64,000 bases of DNA from Thermoplasmata archaeon. Its GTDB lineage: Archaea; Thermoplasmatota; Thermoplasmata; Methanomassiliicoccales; Methanomethylophilaceae. Both the position numbers and the translations under genes were made by a program. The notes under the pieces are model-generated. The model was not told the origin of the DNA. It worked only from the letters and a program-made list of their open reading frames with translations, and did no database searches. The stretch lies in assembly GCA_015063185.1 (NCBI GenBank), contig SUSY01000003.1:1-64000 (forward strand), written 5' to 3'. This document shows, one piece after another, positions 25,571 through 33,884 of this stretch (position 1 is its first letter; the number at the start of each line of letters is the position of its first letter).

Positions 25571-26692
25571 TCACCAAGTTCCGTAGGTACCGAAGTCCCT
25601 GGCTGCCCTAGTCAGTGCGAGGAGGTTTCCGGGGATGGTGTACGGGGGCGTCTCACAAGTAGTTCCGAGGATGAATCCCTTCTTTGCGTCACGTCCAGCA
25701 AGGACAACTTCCTTTGCTCTCTCGTAGACCTTCTTGGGGTTGGGGTTGATCATCAGCTTGGTGTCGACACCGGGCATGATGGTGGTGACGTCCTGGAACT
25801 CGTTCTTCAGGAGCTCAGCGGGGAACTCGTTCTGTCCCATGTAACCGATCTCAAGAACGTTGAAGGGGGACCATACGAGGTTCTTCTTGAAGACCTTGTA
25901 GTCGGTCTCGTGGTTACCGCAGAGGTGGTAGAAGACCTGGGGTCCTGCTCCTCTTCTGAAACACTGGTCAACGTAGGTGTGCATCTTCTTTGCGGAGAAC
26001 TCCTCGACCATCTCGTCGCTGAAGATATCGTTGTTAGCGAGGATGGATCCGACGATCAGCATTGCCATTCCGTACTTGTCGGAAAGGATGTCTGCTCCGT
26101 TGATAGAAGTACCAACGTAGGTGTCGATCAGATGGTGTGCGATGTCGGGCTCAGTGAAGGTCCACATGATGAAGTTCTCGACTCCGACGAGCTCTGCTCC
26201 TGCACCACAAAGGTCGAATCCGTAGGAGATAGGAACGAGGGTGTGGGGGAGGTTCTGCTGGACGTAGTCGTAGAGACCGTAGAACAGAGGGATGGTGGAT
26301 CCCTTCTTGAGGTCTTCCTTCTCGATGGGGACGAGCTTCTCGACTTCCTCAGGCTCGGACATGATGGGTCCAGTGGAGACTGGAGGCAGAGTGTCCTTGT
26401 ACTCGAGGGTGACACCGAGCTCTCTTACCCAGGGAAGGGAGAAGAACCAGTGTGTAACCGGCAGGAGGTCGAACAGCTCTGCGACGTATCCGACGCAGTG
26501 AATTCCGAGTTCAGGCTTCTCGTAGAAGTCCCTGATCGTGAAACCACAGTGGACTGCGGCGTTCGACAGCATGATGGGGTCGACGTCGACACGGTCGTGG
26601 TAGTTGTCCACGAAGGGGCTTGCGAACCTCTTGGCTGCATTTGCGTGCCAGCCCTTGAGGTCATTTGGGGGAAATAACTCTTCGTAACCCAT
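25571..26692 (-). CDS. UroD-superfamily methyltransferase (MtaA/MtbA-like)
   Basis: 373 residues, TIM-barrel of the uroporphyrinogen decarboxylase / methylcobamide:CoM methyltransferase superfamily. Zinc ligands of the methyltransferase branch are apparent: H and C in HLCGNHETD (about residue 265) and a C-terminal Cys in GTTCETPPYT. In MtaA/MtbA the zinc activates coenzyme M thiolate for attack on a methyl-corrinoid. No corrinoid protein gene is adjacent, so the methyl donor and acceptor are unknown. It is preceded by a 277-bp AT-rich control region and followed by the small coupled gene. Codon use looks highly biased, as for an abundant enzyme. Confidence 0.7.
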   Translation of the reverse strand: MGYEELFPPNDLKGWHANAAKRFASPFVDNYHDRVDVDPIMLSNAAVHCGFTIRDFYEKPELGIHCVGYVAELFDLLPVTHWFFSLPWVRELGVTLEYKDTLPPVSTGPIMSEPEEVEKLVPIEKEDLKKGSTIPLFYGLYDYVQQNLPHTLVPISYGFDLCGAGAELVGVENFIMWTFTEPDIAHHLIDTYVGTSINGADILSDKYGMAMLIVGSILANNDIFSDEMVEEFSAKKMHTYVDQCFRRGAGPQVFYHLCGNHETDYKVFKKNLVWSPFNVLEIGYMGQNEFPAELLKNEFQDVTTIMPGVDTKLMINPNPKKVYERAKEVVLAGRDAKKGFILGTTCETPPYTIPGNLLALTRAARDFGTYGTW

Positions 26693-26969
26693 AGTAATCC
26701 CGTCATCTCAAAAGAGATGTACAATATAAATAGGTTAGGTAGAAAAAAATGCAACTTTGTTTCATTTAAAGTTTAAATAAAGACTGAAATAAAATTAAAT
26801 TTCATAAACAATAATATTATGAAATTTTGTTTCAAAAATGGTCTTTTTTGTTCATTTCAAAGAATCTACCGTATAACTCGGTGCGTAATATGCGTGCGCG
26901 CGCATCACTTTGTGATAATGTATCCGAATGAGGAAAAATACAATGGAGGGCGATATGCCCCCATAGAAC
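26693..26969 (-). promoter_or_regulatory. 277-bp AT-rich control region of the UroD-type methyltransferase
   Basis: No gene. A TATA-like box (TTTATATTG on the minus strand, about 26724-26733) serves the methyltransferase. Further upstream, two copies of a TTTGTTTCA-containing motif (about 26757-26765 and 26827-26835) and several TGAAAT/ATTTCA inverted arms suggest repeated operator sites. A short CG-alternating tract (GCGCGCGC, about 26896-26903) and a small palindrome ATCAC-TTT-GTGAT (about 26905-26917) follow. Such a large intergenic region is unusual in this compact genome. Confidence 0.4.
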
Positions 26970-27329
26970 TCAGCGATACTTGCTGTACTTGTCGAGGAGT
27001 TTGCAGATCCTGTCGTTCTCCTCTTTGGTGAGATCTCCGGACTCCATGAATCCACGGATGTATTCCTTGGCATCCTTAGTCGAGACTCTGGATGCCTTAG
27101 CGATGACGGATGCGAGGAATGCAGACGCCTTGGATGCATCCATAGATGTAGATGCCAGAATCTCGTTCATATCATACTTGAACGGTGCGAGCTTATGGGT
27201 ATTGAGCATCGACTGTCTCTTGGTGGACTCCTTGGGCTTGAACTTCTTGGCCTGGGGCTTCTTCGATGCGTTACCGCCATAAGTGTTTGAACCACCGTTC
27301 CTGTTGGTATTGTTGTTTATAGCTGGCAA
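26970..27329 (-). CDS. hypothetical protein with Asn-rich N-terminus
   Basis: 119 residues if it starts at the TTG at 27329, which has GGAG 7-8 nt upstream and lies after the predicted start of transcription (TATA-like TTTATTTAAAT around 27370-27380). The frame continues open to 27407 but that start would be upstream of the transcript. The N-terminus is low complexity (INNNTNRNGG) then lysine-rich; the C-terminal 70 residues look like a compact helical domain (ASTSMDASKASAFLASVIAK, then an EF-hand-sized helix pair). Unknown function; not a known family to me. Confidence 0.5.
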   Translation of the reverse strand: MPAINNNTNRNGGSNTYGGNASKKPQAKKFKPKESTKRQSMLNTHKLAPFKYDMNEILASTSMDASKASAFLASVIAKASRVSTKDAKEYIRGFMESGDLTKEENDRICKLLDKYSKYR

Positions 27330-27460
27330 ATTAATGTCTCCGGATGAGTGCCGTTTAGTCCAATCCCATTTAAATAAATACCGACCAAAAGGGGCCATGA
27401 CAGCCAACCTTATTAGCGTTCAAACTGATTACGGCATCTGAAAAAGGAGACGGGAGCACA

Positions 27461-28639
27461 ATGAGCCCAGACAAACACAATCCGTTCGATATGCAGAAGA
27501 TGGATTCCACCACGATGAAGCTGTATTGGATCTCCATCGCCATATCTGTGATAATGATCCCCATCGGCATACTCTTCGAGAGCATTACCGATGTTGTTGT
27601 CGCCGCCATCGTCATACTAGTCACACTTGTGACCATAAAGCACGACCGCAAGTTCATACACATCCCGCCAATGATCATCATCCTGATCCTGGTCAGCATG
27701 ATCCTCTCCACGATGAGTGGGATAATCTTCGAGATTGGGTTCATGGATATGTTTCAGGATGTGCTCCTAGGCGTCATCCTCAGTCTCGTCGGATTCATAT
27801 GTGCATATCTGGCACTGGGCAAGATGCCTGGATTCTCTGATGAGAAGCCCGTACTGATCTCATTGGAAGCATTTTGCTTCGGTGTCGCATCATATGCGAT
27901 ATTCGCCACAATAGCCAGATATGTCAACATGTTCATCTCCCTGCCCATCGACTATGTGGATATGTTCGACAGTCTGGCATATGTCATCATAGGCTCCTTC
28001 GCAATCTCACTCCTGTTCTGTCTCGATAAATCATCCTTCTTCAAACACACTGTCTTCAATTTCATGTACAACAACCAGGAAGCACTTGGAGTAAGATCGG
28101 AAAATGAGAGGTTGGAGATTGAGAATCTCATCACCTTGGGGGAATCCGATACGTTGGAATTCAAATCCACGCTCCGTACCAACCTCAAAACAGGGGAAAA
28201 GGACAAAAGGATGGAGAAAGCGGTTTTGAAGACCCTGACCGCATTCCTCAACTCCGAAGGAGGTACGCTTCTCATAGGAGTGGCCGATGACGGGGAGATC
28301 CTGGGTATTGACGAACACAGTTTTGACAACCGTGACAAACTCAACCTTCACATGACCAATCTGATCTCCAGTCAGATCGGTGATGAGTTCCTTCCGTTCA
28401 TAAGATTCAAACTTGTGGAATTCGAGGACAAGGCAGTCATGAAGGTCGTATGTAAACGTTGTAACATCCCCGTGTTCCTCAAGGAGAACAAGACCGAACA
28501 ATACTATGTCAGATCTGGACCATCGAGCGTAGAACTGACAGGTTCTGATATGATAAAGTACATCGGAAGCAAACAGAAGGTAAGGAAGTTGAGGATGCGC
28601 ATGGAGTGCCCATGCGCACCCGAAGATATAGAGGAATAA
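27461..28639 (+). CDS. membrane protein with C-terminal AlbA_2 (Schlafen-like) domain
   Basis: 392 residues. About 20-195 hold six predicted membrane helices. After a linker, residues about 215-385 match the AlbA_2/Schlafen divergent ATPase-like domain: GESDTLEFKSTLR, AFLNSEGGTLLIGVADDGEILGID, and the end YVRSGPSSVELTGSDMIKYI. Soluble AlbA_2 proteins are usually putative regulators; fusion to a membrane part suggests a membrane-tethered sensor or nuclease-like effector. It is divergent from the Asn-rich protein gene and its stop abuts the DUF5654 gene on the other strand. Confidence 0.7.
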   Translation: MSPDKHNPFDMQKMDSTTMKLYWISIAISVIMIPIGILFESITDVVVAAIVILVTLVTIKHDRKFIHIPPMIIILILVSMILSTMSGIIFEIGFMDMFQDVLLGVILSLVGFICAYLALGKMPGFSDEKPVLISLEAFCFGVASYAIFATIARYVNMFISLPIDYVDMFDSLAYVIIGSFAISLLFCLDKSSFFKHTVFNFMYNNQEALGVRSENERLEIENLITLGESDTLEFKSTLRTNLKTGEKDKRMEKAVLKTLTAFLNSEGGTLLIGVADDGEILGIDEHSFDNRDKLNLHMTNLISSQIGDEFLPFIRFKLVEFEDKAVMKVVCKRCNIPVFLKENKTEQYYVRSGPSSVELTGSDMIKYIGSKQKVRKLRMRMECPCAPEDIEE

Positions 28640-28888
28640 TCACACCTTATCTTCGCCTTTCAACTTGTCGGCCTGCCATGCGATGAACAGAGTCATGATG
28701 ATGGCAAGGAAAGTGACAAGGATAGCGTAGATGAGAAGACCCCATATGTCGCTTCCGGAGTCGAAAATCATTGCGACACCGGCCTTGATAGTCTCGTTCC
28801 ATGCAAGTGCTGCGACAAGTCCGAAAGCGGAAGTGATGAGGGCAGCGAAGGTCTCTACAACCTTAATCTTGAATTCTTTAGTCTTCAT
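28640..28888 (-). CDS. DUF5654 family small membrane protein
   Basis: 82 residues with two membrane helices (TFAALITSAFGLVAALAW and LLIYAILVTFLAIIMTLFI) and charged ends. The opening KVVETFAALITSAFG and WNETIK are typical of the archaeal DUF5654 family, whose role is unknown. Its stop codon abuts that of the AlbA_2 membrane protein on the opposite strand with no spacer. Confidence 0.75.
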   Translation of the reverse strand: MKTKEFKIKVVETFAALITSAFGLVAALAWNETIKAGVAMIFDSGSDIWGLLIYAILVTFLAIIMTLFIAWQADKLKGEDKV

Positions 28889-28965
28889 TTAGAACACCTG
28901 CGTTCAAAGAGGAGGTCAGTCTATAAATGGATGATGGCCACAAGACCGAGTCCCTACGAAGAATA

Positions 28966-29051
28966 TGGTGCGAGGGGTGGGATTCGAACCCACGGAACAC
29001 TAAGTACGGGATCTTAAGTCCCGCGCCTTTGGCCAGCTCGGCTACCCTCGC
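28966..29051 (-). tRNA. tRNA-Leu (anticodon UAA), CCA encoded
   Basis: Read on the minus strand it opens GCGAGGGTAGCC and ends CCCCTCGCACCA, giving a 7-bp acceptor stem, discriminator A and encoded CCA. The anticodon arm is CGGGA-CTTAAGA-TCCCG with anticodon TAA. A long variable arm and GTTCGAATCC T-loop are present, as expected for a class II leucine tRNA of 86 nt. No intron is seen. Confidence 0.95.
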
Positions 29052-29136
29052 CCGAACGCAAATTATTTGCCGTCTAGATAAAGGTGCCTATCGACAACCG
29101 ATATAACTGTTGATGACATACACCGTCGTGACCATC

Positions 29137-29544
29137 ATGAGCTACAAGAGACCCAGCGATGAGAAATTGGATGAGGCACTCGTCAATGTGCTCCTTAGGT
29201 GCCAGACCATTGGGTCCCAGAGCGAGTTCGTGCGTCTGGTTGTAGCCGAATTGGAGAAGGACGGCGAGACATATCGGGTCAGCGGAAACCGTATCAGGAA
29301 GTACGCTCTCGAGAATGGGATGATCTCTCTGGAGATCAACTACCGTGACTCCAAGAACAGGAGGGTCCCAGATACGTGTCCCGTATGTAAGTGTGATCTG
29401 ATTTCCATCAAGAACAGTACTCTCGATGGCGACACGATAGAGCTCATGAGAAAATGCCAGGCATGCGGATACATCTCCAGTGCCAAAGGCTCCATTCCGG
29501 GAAGGTACACGTTCATCCGCAAGACCAGAGGAATATCCCTATGA
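29137..29544 (+). CDS. HTH plus zinc-ribbon archaeal protein
   Basis: 135 residues from ATG 29137 (the frame opens at 29110). The N-terminal part is helical and includes a pattern like a winged helix (SQSEFVRLVVAELEKDGETYRVSGNRIRKYALENGMI). The C-terminal part has CPVC and CQAC about 30 residues apart, a four-Cys zinc ribbon. It resembles conserved archaeal DNA- or RNA-binding proteins of unknown role. Its stop overlaps the start of the next small gene (ATGA). Confidence 0.65.
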   Translation: MSYKRPSDEKLDEALVNVLLRCQTIGSQSEFVRLVVAELEKDGETYRVSGNRIRKYALENGMISLEINYRDSKNRRVPDTCPVCKCDLISIKNSTLDGDTIELMRKCQACGYISSAKGSIPGRYTFIRKTRGISL

Positions 29545-29804
29545 ACGACGAGAGGTCCATCCGGATGAGGGATGCCAAAGCGAAGTTGGATGAGGTGTGC
29601 CAGATTATAGATTCTCTGATAGATGGGCATGTCCTGGAACACCATGCCGCCGAAACACTGGGGAAACTCAGGGACATCTCGGACTCCGATGCGGACCCAG
29701 GCAGTCTCAGAAACATGATCCGTGCATTGGAGACCGACGAAGGAGCCCCTGGCTGGACCAGACCGTTGGATTCCGTCAAGAACGTCTACCGCAAAGTCTT
29801 ATAA
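29541..29804 (+). CDS. small helical protein, unknown
   Basis: 87 residues; the ATG overlaps the preceding stop by 4 bp, which fixes the start and implies coupling. It is acidic and helical (RDAKAKLDEVCQIIDSLID, AAETLGKLRDI), with no motif I recognise. It probably works with the zinc-ribbon protein upstream. Confidence 0.6.
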   Translation: MNDERSIRMRDAKAKLDEVCQIIDSLIDGHVLEHHAAETLGKLRDISDSDADPGSLRNMIRALETDEGAPGWTRPLDSVKNVYRKVL

Positions 29805-29845
29805 TACTCCCTCTTTACACGTATTATTATTAGGCGGATGGTCAG

Positions 29846-30751
29846 ATGAAAAACTGGGAATTCGGTAAGGTTCAGGGAAACAAGATTGCCATCGACGAGA
29901 GACTGTCGGACATGATGGGAATCGTCGAAGGGGGATACGTATACAGCACGCTTTTCGAGTACACGGACGAGGAGCCCAAGAAGTATGAACTCATCCTCTC
30001 GATGTATCCTCAGGAGAACTACCGTACTCTCACAAACATCACCCTCTACATGAAGGACGTTCCGGGATCCAGTGCACAGGGTGCAAAATTCCTCGGCGAA
30101 AGAGGGATCAACATCCTCAACTCCATCTCCCTCGATGGGATCTCCGACACCATCATCATCTGGAAGATGTTGGCCGACCTGAGTTTCGCAGGCGAACTGG
30201 GAATCCTCAAGGAAAAGTTCGAGTCCCTCAAGGCTGCCGATGACCCCTCCGTCTCCCTCATCGAGCAGCTGGAGATCAAACCTGCCGACATAGGAAGGGT
30301 GTTCCGTACCGAAGCCAACGTCAACAAGACCGAACTCAGACGCGGTGCACCGGTCACGCTGAAGGACGGCATGTATGACATCTCCGTCGAATACGGGGAC
30401 ATCCTCAAGGACATGGACGGGAAGAACACCCTCATCGTCGCAGATGTGGGCTCATGGATCATGTCGGTCACATTCTTCAAGGAGAAGACCACGCTGAGAA
30501 AGATTTCGATCGATATCCCCGACTGCCCAGGTTCGATAGCGCAGTGCCTCTCCTGGATCGCGGAGCAGGGAATCAACCTGATCTCCGTGTTCAGCAAGGT
30601 CAAGATCTGCTATCAGACCATGACCTTGGACCTTGTCGCAGACTTTGCCGAATGCAGAATGGATAAGGACGAATTCGAAGCTGCGCTCAAATCCGCATTC
30701 GAGAACATGAATGGAATCTACACGCTTACACAGTTCGAAGAGCTGGAGTGA
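29846..30751 (+). CDS. protein with two ACT-like domains, first gene of the acs block
   Basis: 301 residues. A short N-terminal beta unit (GKVQGNKIAIDERLSDMMGI) resembles the swapped-hairpin start of AbrB-like or archaeal ACT regulators. ACT domain 1 (about 50-125) has VPGSSAQGAKFLGERGINILNS; ACT domain 2 (about 210-290) has CPGSIAQCLSWIAEQGINL. The D/V-x-PG then G-I-N pattern is the effector-binding surface of ACT domains, which usually bind amino acids. It stops 4 bp before acsB and should share its transcript, so it may sense an amino acid such as methionine and regulate the block. That is inference. Confidence 0.65.
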   Translation: MKNWEFGKVQGNKIAIDERLSDMMGIVEGGYVYSTLFEYTDEEPKKYELILSMYPQENYRTLTNITLYMKDVPGSSAQGAKFLGERGINILNSISLDGISDTIIIWKMLADLSFAGELGILKEKFESLKAADDPSVSLIEQLEIKPADIGRVFRTEANVNKTELRRGAPVTLKDGMYDISVEYGDILKDMDGKNTLIVADVGSWIMSVTFFKEKTTLRKISIDIPDCPGSIAQCLSWIAEQGINLISVFSKVKICYQTMTLDLVADFAECRMDKDEFEAALKSAFENMNGIYTLTQFEELE

Positions 30752-30755
30752 TACC

Positions 30756-32942
30756 ATGGACATTGCGAAAATCATCGAAAGATACGGAGACATCACCGGA
30801 CCTGATTTGGATGTGCTCCTCGGAACGGAGGAGAACATCGATGTCGGAACCCTGCTGTCCATGGCATCCGAGGGGTCCAAGGCAGTTGTGTCGCTGGCCA
30901 GGTCCATGGCATACAGGGCCGCTGCCGATGTGGGCAACGACCACGAACTCATCTATCCGGAGACAGGATACGGCCTCCCAACCATCTGCGCATGGAAGGG
31001 TATCGGATCCATGACCCTTGGACAGGCGATAGAGTTCCTTGACTCGCTTCCAGAAGCCGGTGCCTCGGAGCTCGGGGACGGGTTCGTCGCTGGAGAGAAT
31101 GCCATGTTCGCAGCGGACATCATCGAGGCGATCACATACATCAAAGGGGACCAAGAGCGTGCAGGTTTCATCCCCGACAGGACACTCAGAGGACTCGGAC
31201 TCAGTTTCGTCGACGAGACCATTCCCGGAGCCATCGCGTTCCTCGGATCATTGGAAGATCAGGAGAGCATCAAGAAGATGGCCAGGGACTTCCAGGGCAA
31301 AGGAATGGTGGGGCTCGCATCAGGTGACTACCCCGACCAGTTCGTCGCAGCAGGTGTGAAGATGGGATTGGACAGACTGTTCTATCCGGTCGGATTCTTC
31401 ACCGGAACCGTCCATGCACTCAGCTTCGCGGTCCGTGCGGCACTCACATTCGGCAACATCCAACCCGGAGACAGGGAAGGACTGACCGAATATCTGAAGA
31501 AGAGACCTAAGGTCATCGTCATTCAGAACGGAAAGCTCAACAGACTCGATGCTGCATTCGCATTCGCTGCACTTCTCCACAGTGCATCCATCGTCACAGA
31601 CCAGGACCTGCCTGAGATTCCACACTGTGTGAAGGTCTGCAAGAATCCCTTGGAGATGATCCAGAACGGAATCGAGGAGCGCGGGATCACAGTCAAACTC
31701 GAACCCATCGAACTTCCGGTCGGATACGCACCGTCCTTCGAGGGAGAGGTCGTCAGGAAGCCCGACACGTATGTGGAGGCGGGAGGAACGCGCAGCCCCG
31801 CATTCGAAGTGCTCCTCTCAAGGAAGGAGAACGAGGTCGAGGACGGTAAGGTCACACTCATCGGAAAGGAGATCGACGAGATGGAATCCGGTTCCATCTG
31901 CTCCGTCGCACTCATCGTGGAGGTCTACGGACAGAACATGCACGATGACCTCGAACCCGTCATGGAGAGGAGATTCCATGCGGCCATAAACTTCGCAGAG
32001 GGAGTGTGGCATGCAGGACAGCGCAACTCCAATTGGATAAGGATCAGTAAGACCTCCAAGGAGGCGGGATTCAAGTTCATCGACCTCGGAAGGATCCTCG
32101 TACACAAGATCAAGGAGGAGTTCGGACAGGTCGTCACCAGGGTACAGGCCACCGTCGTCACCGACCCGGAGGAACTCGAGAAACGCCTGGTCGAGGCCAA
32201 GGCGGCATACGATGCCAGGGACGAACGCATGAAAGGACTCAAGGACGATAAGGTCAACGTGTTCTACACATGCGAGATGTGTCAATCCTTCGCACCCACT
32301 CACATATGTATCATCACCCCCGAAAGGCTCGGACTCTGCGGTGCAATCAATTGGCTCGATGCCAAGGCCAGTAACGAGCTCGACCCCAAGGGCCCCAACA
32401 AACCCCTCGACATCGGTACGCCCATCGACGCCGAGAAGGGGGAATGGGAGATCGTCAACGATGCGGTCAGGATGCAGTCCATGGGAACCATCGAGAGAAT
32501 GTGCATGTACAGCATCATGGATGCCCCCATGACCTCATGCGGATGCTTCGAGGCGATCGTCGCCATGACCGTGGATATGCAGGCGGTAATCATCGTCGAC
32601 AGGGACTTCTCCGGAATGACACCTGTTGGAATGAAGTTTTCATCACTCGCAGGTTCGATAGGAGGAGGAAGGCAGACCCCCGGATTCATGGGAATCGGAA
32701 GGAAGTACGTAGCGAGCGAGAAGTTCATCTCCAAGGAAGGAGGAGTGCTGAGGATCGCTTGGATGCCCAAACAGCTGAAAGACTATCTCGCAGAGGACAT
32801 CAGAAAGAGAGGTGAGGAGCTTGAATGCCCTGACCTCCTCGATAAGATAGCTGACGAGACGGTCACCGATGACGCAGAAGGACTCATGGCATGGATGGCC
32901 GAGGTCGGTCACCCCGCACTCATGATGGACCCCCTGCTCTAA
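30756..32942 (+). CDS. acsB: acetyl-CoA synthase, bacterial-type (AcsB)
   Basis: 728 residues from ATG 30756, preceded by GGAGTGAT. It condenses CO, a methyl group from the corrinoid protein and CoA to acetyl-CoA, reversibly. A-cluster ligands fall at exactly the Moorella positions: C506, C509, C518 and C528 for the [4Fe-4S] cluster, and C595-G-C597 with C509 for the two nickels; F512 is also present. Length is that of the bacterial enzyme (about 729), including the N-terminal CODH-contacting domain that archaeal CdhC (about 470) lacks. The CFeSP genes follow at once, but no CODH (acsA/cdhA) lies in the window. Confidence 0.95.
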   Translation: MDIAKIIERYGDITGPDLDVLLGTEENIDVGTLLSMASEGSKAVVSLARSMAYRAAADVGNDHELIYPETGYGLPTICAWKGIGSMTLGQAIEFLDSLPEAGASELGDGFVAGENAMFAADIIEAITYIKGDQERAGFIPDRTLRGLGLSFVDETIPGAIAFLGSLEDQESIKKMARDFQGKGMVGLASGDYPDQFVAAGVKMGLDRLFYPVGFFTGTVHALSFAVRAALTFGNIQPGDREGLTEYLKKRPKVIVIQNGKLNRLDAAFAFAALLHSASIVTDQDLPEIPHCVKVCKNPLEMIQNGIEERGITVKLEPIELPVGYAPSFEGEVVRKPDTYVEAGGTRSPAFEVLLSRKENEVEDGKVTLIGKEIDEMESGSICSVALIVEVYGQNMHDDLEPVMERRFHAAINFAEGVWHAGQRNSNWIRISKTSKEAGFKFIDLGRILVHKIKEEFGQVVTRVQATVVTDPEELEKRLVEAKAAYDARDERMKGLKDDKVNVFYTCEMCQSFAPTHICIITPERLGLCGAINWLDAKASNELDPKGPNKPLDIGTPIDAEKGEWEIVNDAVRMQSMGTIERMCMYSIMDAPMTSCGCFEAIVAMTVDMQAVIIVDRDFSGMTPVGMKFSSLAGSIGGGRQTPGFMGIGRKYVASEKFISKEGGVLRIAWMPKQLKDYLAEDIRKRGEELECPDLLDKIADETVTDDAEGLMAWMAEVGHPALMMDPLL

Positions 32943-32954
32943 GGAGAATCTACA

Positions 32955-33884
32955 ATGACAGACATACCCCCAGTCAATGAGAAGTACACCGGCACGATCG
33001 GAGAGGTCGTACTCGGTAAGGGAGATTACATAGTGGGCGGAGCGAAGGGTATGCCCTTCCTCTCCTTCGAGAACCGCACCAACAGGAGACCCATCGTCGC
33101 AGGAGAGGTTTTCGACTCCATCGTCGATTACCCCGAACTCGCAGCCAAAATGTTCGACGGACGTCAGAAGGACCCTGTCGAGTGGGCACTCATGTGGAAG
33201 TCCATGGGTGTCGACATGATCTGCGTCAGGCTCGTCAGCACTGACCCCGCCAAGGGCGGCACGTCCCCCGAAGCCTGTGCGGAACTCGTGAAGAAGATCT
33301 CCGACAGGACAGGACTCCCAATCATCGTCAGCGGATGCGGCATCCTCGATGTCGACATCCCCGTGTTCACAGCAGTCAGCGCCGCAGTCACGGATAGCAG
33401 ACTTATCCTTTCCAAGGTGGACGAGGACGAGTACAAGAAGCTCGCCACCGTCGCCATCGCCAACAACCACATCATCATCGGATTCGCCAACTTGGACGTC
33501 AACCTGTCCAAGCAGATGAACATCCTCCTCACCGACTTCGGAGTGAAGAAGGAGAACATCCTCACGGATCCGCTCATGGCACCCCTCGGAATGGGACTGG
33601 ACTACTCCTACTCGGTCAACGAGAGGATCAGGATCTCTGGACTCATGGGGGACAAGATGCTCCAGCAGCCTCTGATCTGCGACTGTACCGGTGCATGGGA
33701 TGTGAGCGATGCCATCAACGAGGAGGATCCCGCTCTTGGTGATGCCGGACTCAGGGCCACTTGGTGGGAGGCCATGACCGCTATGTCCGCCATCGTATCC
33801 GGTGCCGACATGGTCATCATGCGTGGCCCCGGAGCGGCCGATATGATCCTCGGATACTGCGACGAACTCAGGGATGTGATCTGA
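32955..33884 (+). CDS. acsD: corrinoid iron-sulfur protein, small subunit (AcsD/CdhD)
   Basis: 309 residues. TIM-barrel small subunit of the CFeSP heterodimer that carries methyl groups to and from acetyl-CoA synthase. Family stretches are IVAGEVFDSIVDYP, GVDMICVRLVSTDP, IIVSGCG, ILTDPLMAPLGMGLDYSYS and a C-terminal MVIMRGPGA. It begins 12 bp after acsB, and its stop overlaps the start of acsC (TGATG), so the three are one operon. It is close to the bacterial AcsD length (about 310-320). Confidence 0.9.
   Translation: MTDIPPVNEKYTGTIGEVVLGKGDYIVGGAKGMPFLSFENRTNRRPIVAGEVFDSIVDYPELAAKMFDGRQKDPVEWALMWKSMGVDMICVRLVSTDPAKGGTSPEACAELVKKISDRTGLPIIVSGCGILDVDIPVFTAVSAAVTDSRLILSKVDEDEYKKLATVAIANNHIIIGFANLDVNLSKQMNILLTDFGVKKENILTDPLMAPLGMGLDYSYSVNERIRISGLMGDKMLQQPLICDCTGAWDVSDAINEEDPALGDAGLRATWWEAMTAMSAIVSGADMVIMRGPGAADMILGYCDELRDVI

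Noticed and set aside
25490..26677. A 395-residue plus-strand open frame opposite the UroD-type methyltransferase
   Set aside because: It is an antisense shadow created by biased third positions; composition (long runs of V, D, E, S) is unlike a real protein and it has no recognisable domain or ribosome site.
26896..26917. The alternating GC tract near 26.9 kb as a functional Z-DNA element
   Set aside because: It is only about 8-12 bp long; too short to claim more than chance within an AT-rich control region.
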